DNA of 64,000 bases from DASXIF01 sp036498145 (GTDB lineage: Bacteria > Actinomycetota > Actinomycetes > Mycobacteriales > Jatrophihabitantaceae). This document shows positions 55,272 through 64,000 of this stretch, one piece after another. The notes below the pieces were generated by a model. The model had not been told where the DNA came from and made no database searches. It saw nothing but the letters and a program-made list of their open reading frames with translations. Position 1 is the first letter of the stretch. Every line of letters begins with the position of its first letter. The stretch is taken from the NCBI GenBank assembly GCA_963708625.1, contig CAVPSV010000002.1:930001-994000 (forward strand). Reading direction: 5' to 3'. A program made the position numbers and the translations under genes.

Positions 55272-56301
55272 GGGCATCGTGGTCCGCGGTCCACGCCAGC
55301 AGGTCGGCCATCGACCAGGTGTTCACCACCGTGGCGACATCGACGCCACACCGCACGGCGCGTGCACACCCGTTCGGTTGCCAATCCAGCTGGCCGGGGG
55401 CATGCGCGTCGGTGTCGATGGCGAACAGGCAGCCGGCCTCGACGGCCAGGCGCAGCAGCCGGGTGGGCGGGTCCAGCCGCTCCGGCCGAGAGTTGATCTC
55501 CACCGCGACGCCGAACCGGGCGCAGGCGGCGAAGACGAGTTCCGCGTCGAACTCCGACGGCGGCCGGGTGCCGCGCCCGCCGGTGATCAGCCGGCCGGTG
55601 CAGTGCCCGAGCACATCGGTGTGCGGATTGGAGATCGCGGCCACCATGCGCGGCGTCATCTCGGCGGCCGGCATCCGCAGCTTGCTGTGCACGCTCGCCA
55701 CCACCAGGTCCAGCCGCGCCAGCAGCGACGGTTTCTGATCCAGCGACCCGTCCTCGAGGATGTCCACCTCGATACCGGTCAGGATGCGGAACGGGGCCAA
55801 CCGCTCGTTGAGCTCGGCCACCACGTCCAGCTGCTGCTCCAGTCGCTGCGCGGTCAGGCCACGCGCCACCGTGAGCCGCGGCGAGTGGTCGGTGAGCACC
55901 ACGTAGTCGTGGCCGAGTTCGCGCGCCGCCTCGGCCATCTCGTGGATGGGCGAACCGCCGTCGGACCAGTCCGAGTGGGCGTGGCAGTCACCGCGTAGCG
56001 CGGCCCGCAGCGCCGCCGTCGATTCGTCCAGCGGTGCCTGTTCGGTGTCCTCGAGCCGGCGCAGGTAGTCCGGCACCTCGCCGGCGAGGGACTCACTGAT
56101 GCACCGGGCAGTGACATCGCCGACGCCGGCCAGTTTCGTCAGGGTGCCGGCGGCGGATCGTTCGGCGACCTCGCCGGCGGGCAGCGCCTCGATGGTGCGA
56201 GCTGCATTGCGGAACGCACGTACCCGGTACGTCGGTTCGCGCGCGCGTTCCAGCAGGAATGCGATGCGGTGCAGGTCGGCGACCGGATCGCGTGCGGGCA
56301 C
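55264..56301 (-). CDS. PHP-domain hydrolase (PolX C-terminal type)
   Basis: A 345-aa protein. The N-terminal 95 residues form a helix-hairpin-helix region as in PolX (LAGVGDVTARCISESLAG). The PHP phosphoesterase domain follows: DCHAHSDWSDGGSP, LTDHSPRL, GIEVDIL, ASVHSKLRM, NPHTDVLGHC and IDTDAHAPG give the His/Asp metal ligands. The polymerase domain is missing, so it is a stand-alone nuclease or phosphatase. Start GTG 56301. Confidence 0.85.
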   Translation of the reverse strand: MPARDPVADLHRIAFLLERAREPTYRVRAFRNAARTIEALPAGEVAERSAAGTLTKLAGVGDVTARCISESLAGEVPDYLRRLEDTEQAPLDESTAALRAALRGDCHAHSDWSDGGSPIHEMAEAARELGHDYVVLTDHSPRLTVARGLTAQRLEQQLDVVAELNERLAPFRILTGIEVDILEDGSLDQKPSLLARLDLVVASVHSKLRMPAAEMTPRMVAAISNPHTDVLGHCTGRLITGGRGTRPPSEFDAELVFAACARFGVAVEINSRPERLDPPTRLLRLAVEAGCLFAIDTDAHAPGQLDWQPNGCARAVRCGVDVATVVNTWSMADLLAWTADHDARP

Positions 56302-56392
56302 GCTCCAAAGCTAGCGTGCGCAATCCGCCCGCCCGGCATGCTTGCCTGTGGGACGCTCGTGGGGTGAGCGTGAGCTGCCCGAGCGGTGCGCG

Positions 56393-57553
56393 GTGAGGCC
56401 TCGGCTGGCCGAGCAGACCATCCGCCGCATCGAGCAGGCGGCCGGCCGGCTTGCCAATCAGAGCGTCGCGCGGATGGACGAGGAACTGCCTTGGTTCCGC
56501 GAGCTCCCAGCTGATCAGCGGTCGTGGGTCATGTTGGTCGCGCAGGCCGGCCTGCAGTCCTACGTCGACTGGCTCCGCTCCCCCGACGACGTGCTACGCC
56601 TGACCGGCGAGGTATTCGCCGCGGCACCCGCGGCGATGGCGCGATCGGTGACGCTGCAACAGACCGTCGAGCTGGTGCGCCAGACGATCGCCGTCGCCGA
56701 GGAGAACCTGCCGGCACTCGCCTCGGCCGATGACGTGGACATGGTTCGCGAGGAGTTGCTGCGATTCAGCCGGGAGATCGCGTTCGCGGCCGCCCGGGTG
56801 TATGCGCAGGCCGCGGAAACCCGTGGTTCCTGGGACGAGCGGTTGGAGGCGCTCATCATCGACAGCCTGGTGAGCGGGTCCGACATCGGCGACCCGTTGC
56901 CCAGCCAGCTCGCCGCGCTCGGCTGGCAGGCGTCCGGGCCGATCGGCGCGGTGGTGGGTACCGCGCCGGAGGGCCCGTCGGCAGAACGTCTGGGCAACGT
57001 GCACCGGTGGGTGCGACGGCTCGGGATTGACGCGATCGCCGGGGTGCACGGCTCCCGGCTCGTGATCGTCTTTGGCGGAGCCGCGGACCCGATGAGCATT
57101 GCCACCGCGCTGCTGCCGGCATTCGGCGACGGGCCGGTGGTGGTCGGCCCGGTGGCCAAGGAGGCAGGCGAGGCCGGCGCGATCACCCGGGCCGCGCTGA
57201 GCGGTTTGCGCGCCGCGCCGGGATGGCCGGCCGCGCCGCGTCCGGTCGCCGCCGACGCGCTCCTGCCCGAGCGCGCGCTGCTCGGCGACGCCCCGGCCCG
57301 GGACGAGCTGGTCCGGGCGGTGTACCGGCCGCTGATGAGCGCCGGCGATGTCCTGTGCGACACGTTGGCGACGTTCCTGGACACCGGCGGCGCGCTCGAA
57401 TCGACCGCGCGGGCGCTGTTCGTGCACACCAACACGGTTCGGTACCGCCTGCGGCGGGTGGCCGAGATCTGCGGCGAAAGCCCCACCGATCCGCGGGGCG
57501 CATTCACCTTGCGGGTGGCGATGGTGCTCGGTCGGTTTGACCAGCCAGGTTGA
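56393..57553 (+). CDS. fasR: PucR-type activator of fatty acid synthesis (FasR-like)
   Basis: A 386-aa regulator. The middle GGDEF-like domain (residues about 165-290) is followed by a C-terminal helix-turn-helix with HTNTVRYRLRRVAEICG and DPRGAFTLRVAMVLGRF. It lies directly upstream of fabD, the place of FasR in Streptomyces coelicolor, which activates the fabDHPF operon; in mycobacteria Rv2242 has this position. GTG 56393 is taken as the start; upstream frames lack homology. Confidence 0.85.
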   Translation: MRPRLAEQTIRRIEQAAGRLANQSVARMDEELPWFRELPADQRSWVMLVAQAGLQSYVDWLRSPDDVLRLTGEVFAAAPAAMARSVTLQQTVELVRQTIAVAEENLPALASADDVDMVREELLRFSREIAFAAARVYAQAAETRGSWDERLEALIIDSLVSGSDIGDPLPSQLAALGWQASGPIGAVVGTAPEGPSAERLGNVHRWVRRLGIDAIAGVHGSRLVIVFGGAADPMSIATALLPAFGDGPVVVGPVAKEAGEAGAITRAALSGLRAAPGWPAAPRPVAADALLPERALLGDAPARDELVRAVYRPLMSAGDVLCDTLATFLDTGGALESTARALFVHTNTVRYRLRRVAEICGESPTDPRGAFTLRVAMVLGRFDQPG

Positions 57554-57694
57554 CAATTGAGTTAATCCGACAACGAGTCTCACCCAGAATCGGACATCTG
57601 CCCGCAACAATTGGAGGATTCCTCTAAATCCCGTCCGTGAACGCTGTGTGGGTCGCGCTCGCCGCGCGACCCGGCGGCGAGGGATGGTGGACAG
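57554..57694 (+). promoter_or_regulatory. fabD operon promoter region with small palindrome
   Basis: 141 bases between fasR and fabD. TTGACA stands at 57550-57555 as a possible -35 box without a good -10; a palindrome GAGGA-T-TCCTC lies at 57614-57624. The likely site for FasR; not proven. Confidence 0.4.
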
Positions 57695-58882
57695 GTGATC
57701 GCGCTCCTCGCCCCGGGACAGGGATCGCAGACGCCCGGAATGCTCGCCGGCTGGCTGGAGCTGCCGGATGTGGCCGCTCAGGTTGACCGGTTCTCCGAAG
57801 CTGCCGGAATGGACCTGGCTCGGCTCGGCACCACCGCGTCGGCCGACGAGATCAAGGACACCGCGGTCACCCAGCCGCTGCTCGTCGCCCTCGGCGTGAT
57901 CGTGGCCGGCCAGCTGCAATTGGAGCCGACCGCCGAGCGGGTCGTGGCCGGGCACAGCGTCGGCGAACTGACCGCCGCGGCAATCTCCGGTGCCCTCACC
58001 GACGAGGCAGCGGTGAGTTTTGCCGCCCGTCGCGGCGCGGCGATGGCGGCCGCGTGCGCGCTCGCCCCGACCGGGATGTCGGCCGTGCTCGGCGGCGAGC
58101 AGAGCGTGGTGCTCGACGCGATCGCGGCAGCCGGCCTGACCGCCGCCAATCGCAACGCGGCCGGCCAGATCGTGGCCGCCGGCGCCCGCGACGCCTTGGA
58201 CAAGTTCGCGGCCGAGCCGCCGGCCGGCGCCCGGGTGCGTCCGCTGCCCGTCGCCGGCGCCTTCCATACCCACTACATGGCCCCTGCCGAGGACGCCCTC
58301 GCTTCCTATGCCCGCTCGCTCACCGTGCGCGACCCGCGGCCGATCCTGCTCTCCAACGCCGACGGCCGTGCGGTGGAGCGGGCCGATGATCTGATTGCAC
58401 GCCTGGTCCGCCAGGTGACGCTGCCGGTGCGGTGGGACCAGTGCATGGAGGCCTGCGCGGATCTCGGCGTTACCGCCGCGGTCGAGCTGGCGCCGGGCGG
58501 CACGCTCACCGGCATCGCCAAACGCGAGCTGCCCGGGGTGGACCTGGTCGCGATCAAGTCCCCCGCCGACCTGGCCGCCGCGCGCGAGTTGATCGCCAGC
58601 CGGGCCTCGCACGGCCAGGGCGAGCACGTCCTGGATTTCCGCGTGGTGGTCACTCCGGTCAAAGGCGTCTTCACCCGCGCCGACGGGCTGAACGAGGGGA
58701 CGGCGCTGGCGCGCGGCACCCGGCTCGGCACGGTGCGTACCAACCGCGACGAGTACGCGATCGTCGCGCCGAACGCCGGCGTGCTGGTCGAGTGGCTGCG
58801 TTCGGACGAGGACATCGTGGCGGCGGGCCTACCGGTGGTCCGCATCGCAAATGGCGCCGACGTGGAAGGCGGGTCGTGGTGA
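57695..58882 (+). CDS. fabD: malonyl-CoA:ACP transacylase FabD with extra C-terminal hammerhead-like domain
   Basis: Loads malonyl groups on ACP. Residues 1-302 are a normal transacylase: APGQGSQTPGML at the start, nucleophile S88 in GHSVGELTAA and H191 in GAFHTHYM. Residues 303-395 form an added domain (VLDFRVVVTPVKGVFTRA, GTRLGTVRTNRDEYAIVAP, GVLVEWLRSDEDIVAAGLPVVRI) that resembles a biotinyl/lipoyl fold, but no MKM or DK-type Lys motif is seen. The product is intact and 395 aa. Its TGA overlaps the fabH GTG by four bases. First gene of the fatty-acid operon. Confidence 0.9.
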   Translation: MIALLAPGQGSQTPGMLAGWLELPDVAAQVDRFSEAAGMDLARLGTTASADEIKDTAVTQPLLVALGVIVAGQLQLEPTAERVVAGHSVGELTAAAISGALTDEAAVSFAARRGAAMAAACALAPTGMSAVLGGEQSVVLDAIAAAGLTAANRNAAGQIVAAGARDALDKFAAEPPAGARVRPLPVAGAFHTHYMAPAEDALASYARSLTVRDPRPILLSNADGRAVERADDLIARLVRQVTLPVRWDQCMEACADLGVTAAVELAPGGTLTGIAKRELPGVDLVAIKSPADLAAARELIASRASHGQGEHVLDFRVVVTPVKGVFTRADGLNEGTALARGTRLGTVRTNRDEYAIVAPNAGVLVEWLRSDEDIVAAGLPVVRIANGADVEGGSW

Positions 58883-59842
58883 ATCTCGGCGGAGCGACCC
58901 AGTTGACCGGCGCGCGCATCCTTTCCCTCGGGCACTACCGTCCGGCGAACGTGGTCACCAACGACGACCTGGTCGCCAGCGGCCTGGACACCGACGACGC
59001 ATGGATCCGGACCCGCGTCGGCATCGCCGAGCGGCGCTACGCCGACCCGGACGAGACCGTGGTGGACATGGCCGAGGCGGCGGCCAGCAAGGCATTGGCC
59101 GCCAGCGGCATCAGCACCGCTGAAATCGACCTCGTCGTGGTCGCTTCCTGCACGATGCCGACTCCCGTGCCCGCGGCCGCTCCGCAGCTGGCGACGAGGC
59201 TCGGCATCACCGCACCGGGCGCTTTCGACGTCAACAACGGCTGTTCCGGATTCGTGTACGCCCTGGAGGCCGTCGTCGGCGGCGGTGCGGCTGGGCCGTG
59301 CCCGCGCCGCGCTCGTGGTCGCGGCGGAGCGATTCTCCGGCTGGATGGACATGACCGACCGCAGCACCTGCATCATCCTCGGCGACGGTGCCGGTGCGGT
59401 GGTCGTCGGCGCCGCCGAGGAGAACGGCATCGGCCCCATCGTGTGGGGCAGCGACGGTTCTCAGTTCGACGCCGTGGCCATCGACGAGCACACCCGCACC
59501 TTCCGGCAGGAGGGCCAGGCGGTCTACCGCTGGGCCACGTCGCAGATGGTGCCGGTCGCGTTCGAGGCGTGCCGGCGTGCCGGCGTCGATCCCAGCGAGT
59601 TGGTCGCGTTCGTGCCGCATCAGGCGAATCTGCGCATCATCGACGCGATCGCCAAGAAGCTCGGCGTGCCCGATGCGATCGTGGCCCGCGACATCGTGAC
59701 CTCCGGTAACACGTCCGCGGCGACGATCCCGATCGCGCTGTCCCGGATGGCCGAACACGGCGAGCTGCCGGCGGGGCCCGCGTTGCTGCTGGGCTTCGGC
59801 TCTGGGCTGGCCTATGCCGCGCAGGTCGTGCTCACCCCCTGA
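58879..59842 (+). CDS. fabH: beta-ketoacyl-ACP synthase III FabH, one frame break
   Basis: Starts fatty acid chains by condensing acyl-CoA with malonyl-ACP. Catalytic residues: C122 in DVNNGCSGF, His in VPHQANLRII and Asn in TSGNTSAATIP. One extra base in the GGCGGCGG stretch near 59282 breaks the frame; removing it restores EAVVGAVRLGRARAAL and gives 320 aa. GTG 58879 overlaps the fabD stop. Error in sequencing is the likely cause. Confidence 0.92.
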
Positions 59843-59917
59843 TCCGATCCGGGCGCGACCACCGTCCGGTACCTGCCCCCGATCCCGTGACTGCACGGGC
59901 AACCGAAAGGAAGACAC

Positions 59918-60160
59918 ATGGCAAGCGATGAAGACATCCGCACCGGTCTCGCGACGATTCTCAACGAGGTCGCCGACGTGCAACCGGACGACATCACCGA
60001 CGACAAGAGCTTCGTCGACGACTTGGACGTGGACTCGCTCTCGATGGTCGAGGTAGCGATGGCCGCGGAGGAGAAGTTCGGCGTGAAGATTCCCGACGAC
60101 GAGTTGCCGAAGCTCAAGACTGTCGGCGACGCGGTGCGCTACATCGCCGCGGCAGCCTGA
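59918..60160 (+). CDS. acpP: acyl carrier protein AcpP
   Basis: Small acidic carrier, 80 aa. The phosphopantetheine serine is S40 in LDVDSLSMVEV. Typical ACP length and helix pattern. A GAAAGGAAG site precedes the ATG. Sits between fabH and fabF as in Streptomyces. Confidence 0.96.
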   Translation: MASDEDIRTGLATILNEVADVQPDDITDDKSFVDDLDVDSLSMVEVAMAAEEKFGVKIPDDELPKLKTVGDAVRYIAAAA

Positions 60161-60198
60161 CGTTCACGAGGCAAGCCCAGCTATCGAAGGACCTGCTC

Positions 60199-61454
60199 AT
60201 GCCCGCACCCGCCTTCTCGCCGGACGAGGTCGTCGTCACCGGTCTCGGGGCGACCACCCCGCTGGCCGGCGACGTCGCCGGCTACTGGGAGGCGCTGCTC
60301 GCCGGCCGGTCCGGCGTCGTCGCGCTGACCCAGGACTGGGCCGCCGACCTCAGCGTGCGCATCGCGGCACCGATGGCGGTCGATCCGGGCGGGGAATTGC
60401 CGCGGGTGCAGGCCAGGCGCCTGGACCGCAGTGAGCAGGCAGCGATCGTGGCGGCGCGCCAGGCCTGGGCCGATGCCGGGTTCAGCGGGCGCTCGGACGA
60501 GAACGGCCTCGACCCCACCCGGGTCGCGGTGGTGATCGGCACCGGCATAGGCGGCGTGACCAGCCTGCTCACCCAGCACGACATCCTTCGGGAGAAGGGC
60601 CCGGGCCGGGTCTCGCCGCTGATGATCCCGATGAATATGCCCAACGGCTCCGCTGCGTACGTCGGGCCTGGAGATCGGCGCGCGCGCCGGCGTGCACACC
60701 ACGGTGAGCGCGTGCGCGTCCGGGGCAGAGGCAATCGCGGCGGGGTTGGACCTGATCGCGCTGGACCGTGCCGACATCGTGGTCGTCGGTGGCACCGAGG
60801 CGTGCATCCATCCGCTCAACATCGCCGGCTTCGCGCAGATGCGCGCGATGTCCACGCGCAACGACGAGCCGCAGCGGGCCTCGCGGCCGTTCGACAAGAA
60901 CCGGGACGGCTTCGTGCTGGGCGAAGGCGCCGGGGTGTTGGTACTGGAACGTGCGTCCTCGGCACAGGCGCGGGGCCGGACCCCGTACGCAGTGCTCGCC
61001 GGGGCGGGCATTGACGGCGGACTCCTACGACATCGTCGCGCCCGATCCGCAGCGGCAGTGGCCAGCGGCGGGCCGCGAAGCTCGCGATCGAACGCTGCCG
61101 CGGTCGGCGCTCGCCGATGTGGTGCACGTGAACGCGCACGCCACCTCGACCCCGACCGGCGACGGCGCCGAGGCGGTCTGGATCGCCGAGCTGTTCGGTG
61201 AGTCGACGGTCGTGACGGCGACGAAGTCGATGACCGGGCATCTGCTCGGCGCGGCCGGCGCGATCGAGGCGGTCGCGACCGTGCTGTCGGTGCGCGACGA
61301 CGTCGTCCCGCCGACGATCAATCTGGACGACCCGGACGACGACGTCCGGGTGGACATGCCGCGCGAGGCACGGCGCATGCCGGTGCCGGCCGCGCTGAAC
61401 GATTCGTTCGGATTCGGCGGGCACAACTGTGCGCTGCTGTTCCGCAAGGTTTGA
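60199..61454 (+). CDS. fabF: beta-ketoacyl-ACP synthase II FabF, frame interrupted several times
   Basis: Elongating condensing enzyme of FAS-II. N-terminal block VVVTGLGATTPLAGDV, catalytic Cys in HTTVSACASGAEAI, HPLNIAGFAQMRAMST, RPFDKNRDGFVLGEGAGVL, His in VNAHATSTPTGD, KSMTGHLLGAAGAIEA and end NDSFGFGGHNCALLFR. The frame advances near 60665, 61019 and 61042 and returns before 61110. Net correction gives about 417 aa, normal. AAGGA stands before ATG 60199. Confidence 0.9.
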
Positions 61455-61464
61455 GGAGACGACG

Positions 61465-62878
61465 GTGACTGCACTGGCACACGCGCTGGTCGTCGAGCGT
61501 GATCCGCGCGACCCGGAACTCAGGCTCGAACGGCTGCTCGACGAGGGATCGCTGCGGCCGGTGCACGAGCGTGACGACAGTGGCGTGCTGGCCGTCGCCG
61601 GCACGATCGAGCGGCGCGCGGGTGATGGCGTTCTGCACCGACGCGACGATCATGGGTGGGGCGATGGGCTCGGCCGGCTGCCGGCACATCGTGGACACCA
61701 TCGACGCGGCGGTGCGCGAGCGGGTGCCGGTGCTGGGCTTGTGGCATTCGGGCGGTGCGCGACTGGCCGAGGGTGTGGAGGCGCTGCATGCGGTCGGCCT
61801 CGTCTTCCAGGCGATGATCCGTGCGTCCGGGCGGGTGCCGCAGATCTCGGTGGTGCTCGGTCCGGCGGCTGGCGGTGCGGCATACGGTCCGGCGCTGACT
61901 GACCTGGTGGTGATGTCCACCGGCGGTCGGGTCTTCGTCACCGGGCCGGACGTGGTCCGGTCGGTCACCGGTGAGAACGTGGACATGGAGTCACTCGGCG
62001 GTGCGGACACGCACGGTCGGCGTAGCGGCGTGGTGCACGTGGTGACGCCGAACGACGACGAGGCGATGTCGGTCGCGCGCCAGGCGGCGGTGCTGCTTGC
62101 GCGGCAGGGCGACTTCGATCTGTCGAAGGTCGGGCCGCCCCGCGACGTGCGTGCGCTACTGCCCGAGAATCCGAAACGCGCCTACGACGTCCACCCGGTC
62201 ATCGCCGCGATCGTGGATGACGACGACTGGCTGGAGTTGCATGCGAAGTGGGCGCCGAACGTCGTCACCGGCCTGGGACGGCTGGCCGGGCGGACCGTCG
62301 GCGTGATCGCCAACAACCCGTTGCGCCTCGGCGGCTGCCTCGATTCGCCGTCGGCGGAGAAGGCGGCGCGCTTCGTGCGCATGTGCGACGCGTTCGGCGT
62401 GCCGCTGGTGGTGCTGGTCGATGTGCCCGGCTATCTGCCCGGTGTGGGTCAGGAGTGGGACGGCATCGTGCGGCGCGGCGCGAAGTTGCTGCACGCGTTC
62501 GGCGAGGCCGTTGTCCCGCGGGTGACGTTGGTGACCCGCAAGACCTACGGCGGCGCGTACATCGCGATGAACTCGCGCTCGCTCGGCGCGACCCGGGTGT
62601 TCGCGTGGCCGGAGGCCGAGGTGGCGGTGATGGGTGCATCCGCCGCGGTGGGCATCCTGCACCGGAAGAAATTGGCTGCGGCCTCACCCGGTGAGCGGGA
62701 AGCTCTGCATGCACGACTCGCCGAGGAGCACGCACGCCTCGCCGGCGGCGTCGCGCGTGCGATGGAGATCGGTGTCGTGGACGAGGTTATCGAGCCGGAG
62801 CGCACGCGTGCCGCACTGGCTGGCGCGCTCGAGGCCGCGCGCCCCGCACGGGGCGCGCACGGCAACATCCCGCTGTAG
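61465..62878 (+). CDS. accD: acyl-CoA carboxylase carboxyltransferase beta subunit, one frame break
   Basis: Transfers CO2 from biotin to acetyl- or propionyl-CoA. Crotonase-like fold with TIMGGAMGSAGCRHI, LWHSGGARLAEGVEAL, GPAAGGAAYGPALTD, VDVPGYLPGVGQEW and KTYGGAYIAMNSRSLGA. One extra C near 61609 splits the first 50 residues from the rest; corrected length 470 aa, as for AccD6 (Rv2247) at the end of the same operon. The subunit probably supplies malonyl-CoA to FabD. GTG 61465 follows GAGGAG. Confidence 0.92.
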
Positions 62879-62886
62879 CGGGGGCC

Positions 62887-63465
62887 TTACACAACCTGGT
62901 GCATCAGGGTGACCGGTGCACCGTCGCCACCGAGGCGGTAGGGCTCGAGTTCTGCGTCCCACGCGGTGCCGAGCATCTCGGCGATGCCGTGCTCGAAGTC
63001 CTCGGCGCTGCGAGCCCGTTGTAGCAACCCGTGCAATCGCTCCTCGCCGACGACGACGTCCCCGTTGGCGGAGATCGCGCTGCGGTGGAAGCCTCGGCCC
63101 GGCACGTAGGCCAGTCGCTCGCCGTCACTGGCCGACGTCTGGTCCTCGGTGATCTCGAAGACCAGCATCGGCCACGCCCGCAAGGACGCGGCCAGCCGCG
63201 CGCCGGTCCCGACCGGGCCGGTCCACGCCGCCTCGGCGCGCAGGTGCATCGGAGTGATCGGCTGACCGGTCCAGCGCAAGCGGACGGGACGGCCGAGCAC
63301 GCCGGCGAGCGCCCATTCCACGTGCGGCGCGATCGCTGACGGGCAGCAGTGCACGAACACCACGCCCCGGGTGGTGGAGCGCGTGCCGTGTGCAGCCGAC
63401 CGTGTCGACCCTGTGGTCCCCGTCGACCCTGTGGTCCCCGTGGTTCCTGCAGACCCTGTAGACAT
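62887..63465 (-). CDS. DUF3145 protein
   Basis: A 192-aa actinobacterial protein: a low-complexity N-terminus with Gly/Thr/Ser repeats (TTGSTGTTGST), then VVFVHCCPSAIAPHVEWALAGVLG, RLRWTGQPI, AWPMLVFEITEDQ and RLAYVPGRGFHRSAIS. Function unknown; the family is kept near fatty acid genes in Streptomyces. GGAGG six bases upstream fixes ATG 63465. It converges on accD. Confidence 0.85.
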   Translation of the reverse strand: MSTGSAGTTGTTGSTGTTGSTRSAAHGTRSTTRGVVFVHCCPSAIAPHVEWALAGVLGRPVRLRWTGQPITPMHLRAEAAWTGPVGTGARLAASLRAWPMLVFEITEDQTSASDGERLAYVPGRGFHRSAISANGDVVVGEERLHGLLQRARSAEDFEHGIAEMLGTAWDAELEPYRLGGDGAPVTLMHQVV

Positions 63466-63751
63466 CGCACACCTCCGTTGTCTCGACGGCGACGCCTTCC
63501 CCGGCGGCCTCGGACCTGAGGTGTGTGCTGCGGTGTCATTGTTACCCATGTGTCCGCTGTTACGCCAGTGCCGCACCCAACTGGGGATGATTTGGACTGT
63601 TATGCGGCCCAAACCATTCCCCACATCGCGGGGTTTCAGGACTCGGCGGCGAGCCTGAGGGCGGCCCGTTAGGGCATAAGGGCGGGAGCGCGTTACTGGG
63701 TACCATCCCTGCGTTTCCGCGGTTCCTCGAGCAGGCGAAAGTAGGCAGACG
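63466..63751. other. intergenic region before the last partial gene
   Basis: No gene or clear signal is visible in 286 bases; it should hold the DUF3145 promoter. Confidence 0.4.
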
Positions 63752-64000
63752 ATGCACCCCGGCCAGATGGACGATCTGAAGCTGGTCGTCCCATCCCGCT
63801 CGTGAACGCCGGGGGCAGCCGCGCCACCGGCGCTGCCGGGGACACCGGCGCTGCCGTGGTCAACGACGCCAGCGTCGCCACCGGTCCGGAGGTTGCCTCG
63901 GCCGAAGGGTCGCGTTCTGCTCGCACCCGAGGCTGGCACGGCGCGTCCAGGCGGTGGAGGTCGATTCGCTGGCCGGCCGGCGTGTTCGGTGTCGCGCTCG
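63752..64000 (+). CDS. possible N-terminus of a membrane protein, truncated by window end
   Basis: A frame from ATG 63752 reads MHPGQMDDLKLVVPS and then stops at once; with one missing C near 63790 it would continue as PLVNAGGSRATGAAG, through an Ala/Gly/Thr-rich stretch, into RWPAGVFGVAL, which looks like the start of a helix. An alternative is a GTG start at 63802 without a break. The gene cannot be identified from this part. Confidence 0.35.

Overview
The window is high-GC DNA from an actinobacterium. Gene order runs almost collinear with the Mycobacterium tuberculosis segment Rv2204c-Rv2248: erpA, DUF3043, a CobT-like gene, gcvT, pepA, lpd/dlaT, lipB, lipA, DUF4191, RDD, glnA1, glnE, glnA2, panB, RNase H/phosphatase, zinc ribbon, Nif3, SURF1, ahpE, DUF3052, aceE, PucR regulator, fabD, FAS-II genes, accD. 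The fatty-acid block is fasR-fabD-fabH-acpP-fabF-accD-DUF3145. That is the Streptomyces/Frankiales arrangement, not the mycobacterial fabD-acpM-kasA-kasB, so the source is probably a non-mycobacterial actinomycete; I cannot name the order. Species identity and homologue numbers come from memory of gene order, not from a search.

Layout. 0-18.7 kb: Fe-S insertion (erpA), NAD synthesis (nadA), glycine cleavage T protein, leucyl aminopeptidase, lipoamide dehydrogenase, 2-oxoacid dehydrogenase E2, lipoate genes lipB-lipA, a Ser/Thr kinase and glutamine synthetase I with a strong terminator. 18.7-32.1 kb: CorA-type transporter, small membrane protein, low-MW phosphatase, PAP2 enzyme, the nitrogen trio glnA2 / class I amidotransferase / glnE, an L,D-transpeptidase lipoprotein and NadE. 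32.2-41.5 kb: panB, an RNB ribonuclease, a histone-H1-like Lys/Ala protein, RNase P RNA, a VOC protein, an ArsB-like permease, RNase H/phosphatase, zinc ribbon and Nif3 proteins. 41.8-47.6 kb: an accessory insertion. It holds two gene stumps (BtuF-like and VapC-like), then an arsenic cluster (arsC, arsR-arsC fusion, aquaglyceroporin, FAD oxidoreductase, an unknown Cys-rich protein, arsR, arsI) that ends beside the 3' end of tRNA-Val(TAC). 47.8-64 kb: SURF1, AhpE, DUF3052, pyruvate dehydrogenase E1, pirin, PHP protein, and the fatty-acid operon with its likely activator.

Many housekeeping genes are interrupted by single-base indels (dlaT, lipA, DUF4191, glnE, glnA2, panB, RNB nuclease, VOC, ArsB-like, RNase H, fabH, fabF, accD and others). 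Most are one-base insertions. Removing the inferred number of bases restores family-typical lengths (for example glnA2 to 452 aa and dlaT to 554 aa). I read these as sequence errors rather than gene decay, and I annotate each such gene as one locus with the breaks listed.

The most interesting unexplained items are the arsenic island with its fused regulator/phosphatase and unknown Cys-rich protein, the stand-alone H1-like protein next to rnpB, the C-terminal hammerhead-like domain on FabD, and the amidotransferase coupled to glnE. I did not find a clearly new multi-gene defence or mobile system.
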